Positions 16,827 through 24,708 of a stretch of DNA of 64,000 bases are shown here, piece by piece (position 1 is the stretch's first letter; each line of letters opens with the position of its first letter). A program made the position numbers and the translations under genes. The stretch lies in contig JAVHLP010000003.1 of the NCBI GenBank assembly GCA_031082145.1, positions 123,559 to 187,558 of the forward strand, given 5' to 3'. The DNA is from a bacterium (lineage in GTDB: Bacteria > Bacillota > Sulfobacillia > UBA995). The notes under the pieces were generated by a model. That model did no database searches. It had not been told where the DNA came from and was given only the letters and a program-made list of their open reading frames with translations.

Positions 16827-16840
16827 GGGGGGGGATCGCT

Positions 16841-18442
16841 ATGGGCAAGCTCGTGTTCGTGACCGGCGGGGTGGTGTCGTCCCTGGGCAAGGGGATCACC
16901 ACCGCCGCCCTGGGATACCTGTTGCGGGCCAGGGGACTGGGCGTCACGGCGATGAAGCTGGACCCCTATCTCAACGTGGACGCCGGCACGATGAGCCCTT
17001 TCCAGCACGGCGAGGTGTTTGTGACCGTTGACGGTGGCGAGGCCGACTTGGACCTCGGTCACTACGAGCGCTTTCTGGATCGCGATCTGACCCGGCGTCA
17101 CTGCGTGACCTCCGGCCAGGTCTACGGGGATCTGCTGGCCCGTGAGCGCCAGGGAGACTATCTGGGACGGACGGTGCAGGTGATCCCCCACCTCACCGAT
17201 GAGATCGGCCGGCGCGTGCATGAGGTGGCGAGGGCGCCCGAAGTCGACGTGACCCTGGTGGAAGTGGGGGGAACGGTTGGCGACATCGAGAGTCAGCCCT
17301 TCCTGGAGGCCATCCGGCAGATCGAGTGGGAGGTCGGCCCGGGGAACGCCGTTCACGTTCACGTAACCCTGGTCCCTTACCTGTCGGCGGCCGGAGAGCT
17401 GAAGACCAAGCCCACCCAGCACAGCGTGAGGGAGTTGCGAGCCATTGGTATCCAGCCCGACTTCATCGTGTGCCGCAGTGAGCGAGCGCTGACCGCCGAG
17501 GCCCGGGCGAAGATCGCGCAGTTCGGTAACGTCCGGCCGGAGGCCGTGATCGCCAACCCGGACGTGGCCACCATTTACCAGGTGCCGCTGGTCCTGGAGG
17601 AGGAGGGCCTGGCGGCCCGGGTTGCCTCCCGGCTGGGTCTGGATGGGTCTTGCCCCGATCTGGAACGGTGGCGGCGGATGGTCGACAGCATGCTGAACCC
17701 GGCCGGCCGGGTTCGGATCGCCCTGGTGGGCAAGTACGTGGCCCTGCCCGATGCCTACCTGAGCATAGTTGAGGCGTTGGGCCACGCCGGGGCGGAACTG
17801 GGCGTGGGCGTGGAGATCGACTGGGTCGATTCAGAGGCGGACGGTGGCGATCGGCTGGCCCGGGCCCACGGCGTGCTGGTGCCCGGCGGCTTCGGCCTTC
17901 GCGGGGTCGAGGGGAAGATAGGGGCCGTCCGTCACGCCCGGGAGTCGGGTACGCCTTTCCTGGGGATCTGCCTGGGTCTCCAGTGTGCCGTGGTGGAAGC
18001 GGCCCGACACCAGGCGGGCCTGACCGGGGCCCACAGCACGGAGTTCGAACCCGACACCCCCCACCCGGTGATCGACCTCCTACCCGGGCAGCGGGGAGTG
18101 GAGGCCAAGGGCGGGACCATGCGGCTCGGTGCCTATCCCTGCCGGCTGGCGCCGGGAACCGGAGCCGCCCGGGCCTACGGGCGTGACCTGGTGCAAGAAC
18201 GCCACCGGCATCGCTACGAGGTCAACCCGGCCTACGTGGACCTCCTGGAGCGGCACGGGCTGCGGGCGGCCGGCCGGTGGCCGGTGGGTGATCTGGTAGA
18301 ATTGGTGGAGCGCGATGACCATCCCTGGTTCGTCGCCACCCAGTTCCATCCCGAGTTCCAGTCCAGGCCAGGGCGGCCTCACCCCCTGTTCCGGGGACTG
18401 GTGGCGGCCGCCCGCGAGCGAGCGGCGGGATCCGGCGGGTGA
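16841..18442 (+). CDS. pyrG: CTP synthase
   Basis: A 533-residue enzyme that aminates UTP to CTP using glutamine and ATP. The N-terminal synthetase domain starts GKLVFVTGGVVSSLGKGI and includes KLDPYLNVDAGTM and YLGRTVQVIPHLT. The C-terminal glutamine amidotransferase domain has the oxyanion/nucleophile motif FLGICLGLQCAVVEAAR (Cys nucleophile) and the His-Glu pair in ATQFHPEFQSRP. Length is typical. It is flanked by a leader terminator and a convergent small gene. Confidence 0.98.
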   Translation: MGKLVFVTGGVVSSLGKGITTAALGYLLRARGLGVTAMKLDPYLNVDAGTMSPFQHGEVFVTVDGGEADLDLGHYERFLDRDLTRRHCVTSGQVYGDLLARERQGDYLGRTVQVIPHLTDEIGRRVHEVARAPEVDVTLVEVGGTVGDIESQPFLEAIRQIEWEVGPGNAVHVHVTLVPYLSAAGELKTKPTQHSVRELRAIGIQPDFIVCRSERALTAEARAKIAQFGNVRPEAVIANPDVATIYQVPLVLEEEGLAARVASRLGLDGSCPDLERWRRMVDSMLNPAGRVRIALVGKYVALPDAYLSIVEALGHAGAELGVGVEIDWVDSEADGGDRLARAHGVLVPGGFGLRGVEGKIGAVRHARESGTPFLGICLGLQCAVVEAARHQAGLTGAHSTEFEPDTPHPVIDLLPGQRGVEAKGGTMRLGAYPCRLAPGTGAARAYGRDLVQERHRHRYEVNPAYVDLLERHGLRAAGRWPVGDLVELVERDDHPWFVATQFHPEFQSRPGRPHPLFRGLVAAARERAAGSGG

Positions 18443-18443
18443 T

Positions 18444-18611
18444 CTACTCAGCCTGCTCGCCGGGCCCGTATTTGTCGAGTTCCTTCTCCAGCTTCTTGAG
18501 CCCTGCCTTGCCCAGGGTGGCGACGATCCCCTCCCGGAAGCTCTCGTAGTCCGGGAATCCAAACTTCTGGGCCAGCGCCATCTCCATCTCGTGGCGGCGG
18601 TTCTCGGCCAC
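18444..18611 (-). CDS. Small hypothetical protein, 55 aa
   Basis: This frame starts at GTG 18609-18611 and ends with TAG at 18444-18446, right after the convergent pyrG stop. It encodes a 55-residue acidic/basic helical protein (VAENRRHEMEMALAQKFGFP; DYESFREGIVATLGKAGLKK; LEKELDKYGPGEQAE). Third positions are strongly G/C-biased, which supports coding. The frame extends a few codons upstream (GKGRWYP) without another start. I do not recognise a family. Confidence 0.55.
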   Translation of the reverse strand: MAENRRHEMEMALAQKFGFPDYESFREGIVATLGKAGLKKLEKELDKYGPGEQAE

Positions 18612-18696
18612 CGGGTACCACCTGCCCTTCCCCGATCAGTGTTCCCGGGAGAGAGGATCGGGGCTAGGCTGGCAGAACTTACCATGCAGGGAGGGC

Positions 18697-20226
18697 ATGG
18701 CAATGCTGGCGCGCTCTCTGGGCTGTACGCTGGCGGGCATCCGGGCCCGGCTGGTGGAGGTGGAAGCCGACATCAGCCCCGGCGTGCCCTGCTTCGACCT
18801 CGTGGGGTTGCCCGATAGCCCGCTTCGCGAGGCGAGGGAGCGGGTCCGGGCGGCGTTTCGCAACTCGGGCTTGGATTTCCCGCTTCGCCGGGTGACCGTG
18901 AACCTGGCTCCTGCCTACTTGCGCAAGGAAGGCCCGGGCCTGGATCTGCCGATCGCCGCCGCCATCCTGGCGGCAACCGGGCAGGTGGCGCCGGAGGGGC
19001 TTGCGGGATGGGTCCTGGCCGGCGAACTGGCCCTGGATGGGCGGGTGAAGGCCGTCAGTGGTGTCCTCCCCATGGCTCTGGCCGCCCGGGCCTCGGGGCA
19101 GCCGGGCATGCTGGTGGCCGGCCCCAATGCGACCGAGGCGGCCCGGGTGGAGGGGCTTCAGGTCTTCGCGGTGCCGTCGCTGGCTTCCCTGGCCGCCTGG
19201 CTGCGCGGGACGGAGCGGCTGGCGCCGCCGGCGGGCGACGGGACCGGAGAGGAGTCCGCCGAGGTCCACGCCGACTACGCCGAGGTCCGTGGCCAGCAGG
19301 TGGCCAGGCGGGCCCTGGAGGTGGCCGCCGCCGGGAGCCACAACTGCCTTCTCATCGGGCCGCCGGGGGCCGGCAAGACCATGCTGGCCCGGCGCGTACC
19401 AGGCATCCTGCCCGGGCTGACGGCGGCCGAGTCGCTGGAGGTGACCGTCATCTACAGTGTGGCGGGACTTCTGCCGCCGGGAGGGGGCCTCATCCGGCGG
19501 CCGCCGTTTCGCAGTCCCCACCACAGCGTGTCCACTGCCGGCCTGGCGGGTGGGGGCCGGCCGCCCCGCCCGGGCGAGATCACCCTGGCTCACCGGGGAG
19601 TGTTGTTTCTGGACGAGTTCCCCGAGTTCCGCCGGGAGGCCCTGGAGGTCCTGCGCCAGCCGCTGGAGGACGGCATGGTCACCATAGTCCGGGCCGAGTC
19701 GGCGGTCAGTTTTCCCGCCCGGTTCATGCTGGTGGGGTCCATGAACCCCTGCCCCTGCGGTTACTGGGGAGACCCGCGGGGGCAGTGCGCCTGCACCCCT
19801 CATGCCGTGCTGCGGTACCGCTCCCGGCTGTCAGGACCGCTGCTGGACCGTATCGACATCCAGGTGGAGGTGCCCCGGTTGGACTACGGGGACATCGAAC
19901 GGCAGCAGGCTGGCGAGTCCAGCGCTGCCATGCGGGACCGGGTGCTCGGGGCCCGCGCCCGCCAGCGGGAGCGGTTAGGGCCGGGCCTGGTGGCCAACGC
20001 CGAGATGGGCCCGGCCGAACTGCGGCAGCACTGCCGGCTCTCCTCTGCAGCCCGCTCGCTCTTACGGGCGGCCTACGACCGGCTCGGGTTGAGCCTGCGG
20101 GCCCATGACCGTATCCTCAAGGTCGCCCGCACGGTGGCCGACCTGGAGGGAGCTGCCGACCTTGAACCCCGGCACCTGGCCGAGGCAATCCAGTACCGCG
20201 CCTTGGACCGCGATCCGACGCTGTGA
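18697..20226 (+). CDS. comM: ComM/YifB magnesium-chelatase-like AAA+ protein
   Basis: A 509-residue protein. The N-terminal ChlI-like/Lon-like domain contains FDLVGLPDSPLREARERVRAA. The AAA+ module follows with Walker A GPPGAGKTMLARRVP, Walker B GVLFLDEFPEF and RSPHHSVSTAGLAGGG. A C-terminal Mg-chelatase domain has a cysteine cluster (NPCPCGYWGD ... CACT). ComM is a hexameric helicase promoting branch migration during integration of transforming DNA, fitting its usual proximity to dprA. In this genome dprA is 13 kb away. Confidence 0.95.
   Translation: MAMLARSLGCTLAGIRARLVEVEADISPGVPCFDLVGLPDSPLREARERVRAAFRNSGLDFPLRRVTVNLAPAYLRKEGPGLDLPIAAAILAATGQVAPEGLAGWVLAGELALDGRVKAVSGVLPMALAARASGQPGMLVAGPNATEAARVEGLQVFAVPSLASLAAWLRGTERLAPPAGDGTGEESAEVHADYAEVRGQQVARRALEVAAAGSHNCLLIGPPGAGKTMLARRVPGILPGLTAAESLEVTVIYSVAGLLPPGGGLIRRPPFRSPHHSVSTAGLAGGGRPPRPGEITLAHRGVLFLDEFPEFRREALEVLRQPLEDGMVTIVRAESAVSFPARFMLVGSMNPCPCGYWGDPRGQCACTPHAVLRYRSRLSGPLLDRIDIQVEVPRLDYGDIERQQAGESSAAMRDRVLGARARQRERLGPGLVANAEMGPAELRQHCRLSSAARSLLRAAYDRLGLSLRAHDRILKVARTVADLEGAADLEPRHLAEAIQYRALDRDPTL
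20184..20222 (+). repeat. Direct repeat copy 1 (comM 3' end)
   Basis: This 39-bp segment is the last part of comM, encoding AIQYRALDRDPTL. A second copy at 20832-20870 matches 37 of 39 positions. The two flank the dinB-like gene. Confidence 0.9.
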
Positions 20227-20261
20227 CGGTGCCGGTATGTCGATCGGGCACGGAAGAAGCT

Positions 20262-20723
20262 CTACTCCCAGATCTCCGGGGGTTCGATGCCTCCCGCTCT
20301 CATGCTGGCCACGATGCTGCCGCAGTGGTGGGCGTCGTGGGTCAGCCACATGACCCAGAGTACCTCGATCGTCGGCTCGACGCCCCAGGGTAACTTGACC
20401 GTGGCCGCCATCTGCTCTTCCGTCAGGGCGCCGAAGTAGTTCCTGGCCCGGGCTGTTTGTTCGTCCAGAATGGCGAGGACATCCCCGCGCCGGGGGTAAT
20501 GCTCGGAGTCGATGCCCGTCCGCCACTCCCACTTCCCCGGGGTGACGGTCAACGCATCCAAGGCCGTCTTCTCCGCGGACAGGAGGTGCAGGATGTGGGC
20601 GGTGATGGAGAAGGTGCCCGGCCCGGCGCGCTGGTCCTCGCAGCCCTCGGGGACGGCCTCGGCAAGTTTCCGCAGACCCGCCCGACGGTCCTCCCAGAGT
20701 CTTCGCAACTCAGCCGGCTTCAA
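20262..20723 (-). CDS. DinB/YfiT-like damage-inducible family protein
   Basis: A 153-residue four-helix-bundle protein of the DinB superfamily. Metal-ligand histidines are visible: one in FSITAHILHLLSAE and a pair in WLTHDAHHCGSIVASM. Some superfamily members are metal-dependent thiol transferases; most have unknown roles. The start is TTG 20723 with GGGAGG 9 nt upstream. It is antisense to the flanking genes and lies between two copies of the comM 3' end, suggesting later insertion. Confidence 0.85.
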   Translation of the reverse strand: MKPAELRRLWEDRRAGLRKLAEAVPEGCEDQRAGPGTFSITAHILHLLSAEKTALDALTVTPGKWEWRTGIDSEHYPRRGDVLAILDEQTARARNYFGALTEEQMAATVKLPWGVEPTIEVLWVMWLTHDAHHCGSIVASMRAGGIEPPEIWE

Positions 20724-20831
20724 CGGCTATCGCCTCCCGTTTACCTGTCTGGGTGTATCGAGCATGCGTTCGGGGTGCCGGGCGGGATTCCTTCTATCCG
20801 CCGCAGGCTCGTTCACACCGGCAGTGGTCGG

Positions 20832-20870
20832 GGCAATCCAGCACCGAGCCTTGGACCGCGATCCGACGCT
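20832..20870 (+). repeat. Direct repeat copy 2 (comM 3'-end duplicate)
   Basis: 37 of 39 bases match the comM terminus at 20184-20222, in the same orientation. The copy lies in non-coding DNA, 648 bp downstream. 20724-20831 and 20871-20914 otherwise hold nothing I recognise. Confidence 0.9.
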
Positions 20871-20914
20871 CTCATAGTGCAGGAATACCGGGATTCGACG
20901 CGAACATGTGAGCC

Positions 20915-21235
20915 ATGGTCACGGTCCTCAACCCACGGGAGATCGCGCTGCTCCATGAACTCGAACTCTGCCGGACCAGGGGAGATCGGCCCACCCCCTT
21001 CTTCCTCGCGTCGGTACTGGAGATGGGCGTGGAGGAACTGGAGGCCCTTGTTGAGCGCCTTTTTGGCCTGGGCCTGGTGGAATGGGAGGTCGTGGTCGCC
21101 GGGGGGGTGGGGGTGGCGCGCCATCTCGGGGCTTTCGGGAACAGGCATCGCTGGTGCCCCCGGATCACCCGCCGGGGCTTGGACTGCTTGCGGGGTGGGC
21201 GGCTGAGGACCCGCGAAGAGAGGGGCCTGAGCTGA
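20915..21235 (+). CDS. Small winged-helix-like hypothetical protein
   Basis: A 106-residue protein. The N-terminal half (NPREIALLHELELCRTRGDR, then PTPFFLASVLEMGVEELEAL, VERLFGLGLVEWEV) looks like a winged helix-turn-helix. The C-terminal half is basic (RHRWCPRITRRGLDCLRGG). No family is assigned with confidence. Its stop overlaps the start of the following lipoprotein gene, so the two are probably co-transcribed. Confidence 0.6.
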   Translation: MVTVLNPREIALLHELELCRTRGDRPTPFFLASVLEMGVEELEALVERLFGLGLVEWEVVVAGGVGVARHLGAFGNRHRWCPRITRRGLDCLRGGRLRTREERGLS

Positions 21236-22821
21236 ACGCCGCCCGCGCCAGAGTCGGGGCCGGGGTGGTGACGGCAATGGTCCTGGCCGGACTCGCGGGC
21301 GGCTGCGTCGCGGTAGACCCGGTGGGTCAAGCGGCCGGTCCCATCCCGGGGGGCGAGCTCCGCGTGGCCCTGGCCGACCTACCGGCGACGGTCGACCCCC
21401 AATTGGCCCCTGGACCTCACCTTCTGCACCGCCTTCTGTTTGAGACCCTGCTGACCTGGGGTCCGCTGGCCCCGGCCGGAACGGTGGCCTCCGGCCTCGC
21501 TCTTCGTCCCCACCTGGCCGCCGGCTGGATGGTGTCCCCCGACGGCCGGACTGTCGACCTGCTTCTCCGGCAGGCCGTCAGCTTTCACGATGGGGCGCCC
21601 CTCGACGCCGCCGCGGTACGGGCCAACCTGGAGCGGGTACTAGCCCTGCCCGAGGGGACCCCGGCCCGGGAACTGCTGGCCGACGTGACGGCGGTCGAGG
21701 CAACCGGAGCCCATCGCCTGCGGCTGCACCTGCGACGCGCCAACCCGGCCATCTGGAACGCCCTGGCCAGCCCCTTGCTGGGTATGATGTCGCCGGGGTC
21801 CTGGGAGCGGGAGAGTTGGGTGGGCACCGGACCCTACGTCTTCGGAGCCTGGGAGGAGAACGCGGTTACGCTCTACCGCAACGAGGCCTACGCCTGGCCC
21901 CCCGCCTTCTACGGCAACGACGGCCGGGCCTACCCGCAAGCGGTCACCCTGGCCGTGGGCGGCGACGCCCCGGCTCACCTGTGGCTGGACGGCGCGCCGG
22001 AAGGCGAGGGGTTGGAGTTCTTCCCGGTCGCCGGCAGAGGCCTTCTCTACCTGGCGTTCAACCTGCGGCAGGGTGTCGCCGCCGAGGCGGCAGTGCGGCG
22101 GGCGGTGGCCTACGCGGTGGACCGGGCGGCTCTGGCGGCCGCTGCCGAGGCGGTGGAGCCCGGGTGGGTCCCCGCGGTTAGCCCTCTGGCCCCCGGCATC
22201 TGGGGCTTTGACCCGGTGGTGGCCGGCGCGTTCACCCCCCGGCAGTCGCCGGCCGCGGCCCGGGAGATCCTGGCTCTGGACGGCTGGCAGCACGAAGGCG
22301 AAGAAGACGGGTGCCTGGTGCGGGACGGGGTTGTGCTGGAACTCGAGGTCCTGATCCAGGACCGGCCGGGCGCCGTGGCGATGGCCGCCGTCCTGGCGGA
22401 ACAACTGGCCGCCGTCGGCATGCGGCTCCGGCTCAGGGTCCTCGGCCCCCGAGACGCTCTCGTTCAGGCCAGTTTCGGGCGCTTTGAGCTGCTCCTGGCG
22501 GGCTACCGGTGGGCCCCCGACCCCGACGTCCTCCATTACTACTTCCACTCATCGCGGGTGGGGACGACTAACCGGGGCGGCTATCGTTCGAGCGAGGCGG
22601 ATCGCTTGCTGGACGCCGGGCGGACCGAGATGGATCTTGAGCTTCGCAGTCTGGTTTACAGCCGGATCCAACGCCTGCTCCTGTCTGACTTGCCCTGGAT
22701 CCCCTTGCTGGCCGAGGCCCGAACGGTGGGCTGGGATCCCGAGGGCCTGCGGGGGGTCTTGCTGGGACCGGCTGGGGAGATCTGGCTCCACGACGCGTGG
22801 TTGCCCGGCGACAGGCATTGA
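21232..22821 (+). CDS. ABC transporter peptide-binding lipoprotein (SBP family 5)
   Basis: A solute-binding protein of the oligopeptide/nickel family 5. The lipoprotein signal is ARVGAGVVTAMVLAGLAGGC with the lipobox cysteine. GGELRVALADLPATVDPQLA and GWMVSPDGRTVDLLLRQAVSFHDGAPLDAAAVRANL are the family entry motifs; AVRRAVAYAVDRAAL follows. GTG 21265 would leave no positive n-region, so I infer CTG 21232, which overlaps the upstream stop and gives a proper signal peptide. About 529 residues. No permease or ATPase gene is nearby, so it is an orphan. Confidence 0.88.
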   Translation: MNAARARVGAGVVTAMVLAGLAGGCVAVDPVGQAAGPIPGGELRVALADLPATVDPQLAPGPHLLHRLLFETLLTWGPLAPAGTVASGLALRPHLAAGWMVSPDGRTVDLLLRQAVSFHDGAPLDAAAVRANLERVLALPEGTPARELLADVTAVEATGAHRLRLHLRRANPAIWNALASPLLGMMSPGSWERESWVGTGPYVFGAWEENAVTLYRNEAYAWPPAFYGNDGRAYPQAVTLAVGGDAPAHLWLDGAPEGEGLEFFPVAGRGLLYLAFNLRQGVAAEAAVRRAVAYAVDRAALAAAAEAVEPGWVPAVSPLAPGIWGFDPVVAGAFTPRQSPAAAREILALDGWQHEGEEDGCLVRDGVVLELEVLIQDRPGAVAMAAVLAEQLAAVGMRLRLRVLGPRDALVQASFGRFELLLAGYRWAPDPDVLHYYFHSSRVGTTNRGGYRSSEADRLLDAGRTEMDLELRSLVYSRIQRLLLSDLPWIPLLAEARTVGWDPEGLRGVLLGPAGEIWLHDAWLPGDRH

Positions 22822-22883
22822 GCGAAACCCGGGGGCGAGTCGCCGCGTAGTACTGGGCGCAAGATGTGGGAGGGTTACCGCCG

Positions 22884-24707
22884 GTGAGAGGCGAGCCGCA
22901 GCACGAGATCGTCCTGGCTACCGATGTGGGTAGCACCACCACCAAGGCCGTCCTGCTTGAGATGAGCGATGGTGAGTGGCGGCTCGCCGGCCAGGCCCAG
23001 GCTCCGACCACCGTGGAATCCCCCACCGAGGACGTTATGATCGGCGTTCGCAACGCCATCCGGCGGCTGGAGCAGGCCACTGGCCGTGAGCTGCTGGACG
23101 GCGGCGAGCTGGTCCGCCCCGGGCAGCGGGACCGTGGCGTCGACCTGTTTGTGAGCACCTCCAGCGCCGGGGGTGGCCTGCAGATGGCCGTGGCCGGGGT
23201 TGTGCGGACCATGAGCGCCGAGAGCGCCGAGCGGGCGGCGTTGGGGGCCGGCGCCATCGTGGCCGACGTGATCTCCATTGACGACGCCCGCCTCATCGTC
23301 GAGCGCATTCGCCGGGTCCGTGAACTACGGCCGGATATGATCCTCCTCTCGGGGGGAACCGACGAGGGCGGGGTCTCGCAGGTGGCGGCGGTCGCCGAGT
23401 ACATCGCAGCGGCCAAGCCGACCCCCCGCTTTGGCGGGACGCGCCGGGTTCCGGTCATCTTCGCCGGTAACCGGCGGGCCCGGGAGTACGTCCGGGATGT
23501 ACTCGAGGGTCTGGTCGACGTCTACGTGGTGGACAATATCCGCCCCACCCTGGAGGAGGAGAACCTCGCCCCCGCCCGGGCGGAGATCCACCGTCTGTAC
23601 CTGGAGCATGTGATGGTCCAGGCCCCCGGCTACCCCGATCTTCTCCGCTGGGCGGAGCAGGTGGTCGAACCTACCCCCCGGGCGGTGGGCAGGATGGTGG
23701 AGCTCCTGGCCCGGGATCGGGAGGCCAACGTGGTGGGACTGGACGTGGGAGGCGCCACCACCGACGTTTTCTCGGTGACCGGGGGGCGGTTCTTCCGGAC
23801 CGTGAGCGCCAACCTCGGTATGAGCTATAGCATGGCTAATGTCATGGCTGAATCCGGGCCGGCTGCCGTGCTCCGCTGGCTGCCGTTCGACCTTGAGGAC
23901 AAGGTGCTCAGTAACTGGAACGCCAACAAGATGATCCGGCCCACCACCTTGCCCCAGACCCTGGATGAGCTGATGCTGGAGCACGCCATGGCCCGGGAGG
24001 CGATCCGGCTATCCTACGAGCACCATCACACGCTGGCGCGGGGCCTGAAGGGAGTGGCGTGCCGCCGCACGCTTGACGATGTGTTGATCCAGCCTCCTCC
24101 CGGGCGGCCGGTTATCACCCCCACCAATGTCGACCTGGTCATCGGGAGCGGGGGAGTGGTCTCCCACGCGCCCCGGCCGAGCCAGGCCTTGTTGCTCCTG
24201 CTGGACTCACTGCAACCAGCCGGCATCACCACCTTCCTCCTGGATAGCGGGTTCTTGCTGCCCCACCTGGGGGTGCTGGCCCTGGTGCACCCCGCGGCAG
24301 CCACCGACATCCTGTGGCGCGACTGCGTGGTCGCCCTGGGGACGGTGGTGGCCCCGCTCTGCCGCCCGCGCGACGGGCAGCTTCTGGCCCGCGTGCGGGT
24401 GACCCTGCCCGCGGGCGGCGTCCGCGAGGATCGGCTGGTGGGGGGCAGGCTCGCCCGGATGGACCTGGGTCCCGGCGAGCGGGCAGTCATGGAGGCTATC
24501 CCTGTCAGGGGCGTGGACGTGGGCGCCGGGCCCGGCCGCCGGATCCTCCGCGAGGTGGTCGGGGGCAGGGTAGGATTGGTGCTTGACGGCCGGGGGCGGC
24601 CCATCCGCTTCCCCGCCGACCCCTATGCGGCCCGCTCTCGCCTCGTCAAGTGGTTGGCCGCGCTGGACGCGTACCCCGCTGCGAGCCTGGCCGAGGGGGG
24701 ACGGTAG
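22884..24707 (+). CDS. MutL/GlmL-family ASKHA ATPase (orphan)
   Basis: A 607-residue ASKHA-fold protein of the GlmL (glutamate mutase accessory, TIGR01319-type) family. Phosphate-1 motif ATDVGSTTTKAVLL is near residue 12, phosphate-2 motif GLDVGGATTDVFSV near 289, and the adenosine-side motif VIGSGGVVSH near 421. GlmL is thought to reactivate adenosylcobalamin glutamate mutase, but no mutase subunit is encoded here. GTG 22884 is preferred (GGGAGGG 9 nt upstream). The next gene starts 2 nt after the stop, so the two surely act together. It is longer than the GlmL proteins I know of (about 460 residues). Confidence 0.85.
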   Translation: MRGEPQHEIVLATDVGSTTTKAVLLEMSDGEWRLAGQAQAPTTVESPTEDVMIGVRNAIRRLEQATGRELLDGGELVRPGQRDRGVDLFVSTSSAGGGLQMAVAGVVRTMSAESAERAALGAGAIVADVISIDDARLIVERIRRVRELRPDMILLSGGTDEGGVSQVAAVAEYIAAAKPTPRFGGTRRVPVIFAGNRRAREYVRDVLEGLVDVYVVDNIRPTLEEENLAPARAEIHRLYLEHVMVQAPGYPDLLRWAEQVVEPTPRAVGRMVELLARDREANVVGLDVGGATTDVFSVTGGRFFRTVSANLGMSYSMANVMAESGPAAVLRWLPFDLEDKVLSNWNANKMIRPTTLPQTLDELMLEHAMAREAIRLSYEHHHTLARGLKGVACRRTLDDVLIQPPPGRPVITPTNVDLVIGSGGVVSHAPRPSQALLLLLDSLQPAGITTFLLDSGFLLPHLGVLALVHPAAATDILWRDCVVALGTVVAPLCRPRDGQLLARVRVTLPAGGVREDRLVGGRLARMDLGPGERAVMEAIPVRGVDVGAGPGRRILREVVGGRVGLVLDGRGRPIRFPADPYAARSRLVKWLAALDAYPAASLAEGGR

Positions 24708-24708
24708 G

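Noticed and set aside
22884..24707. DNA mismatch repair MutL
   Set aside because: The name is shared only. The motifs are ASKHA phosphate and adenosine loops of the GlmL family, not the GHKL ATPase motifs of mismatch-repair MutL.
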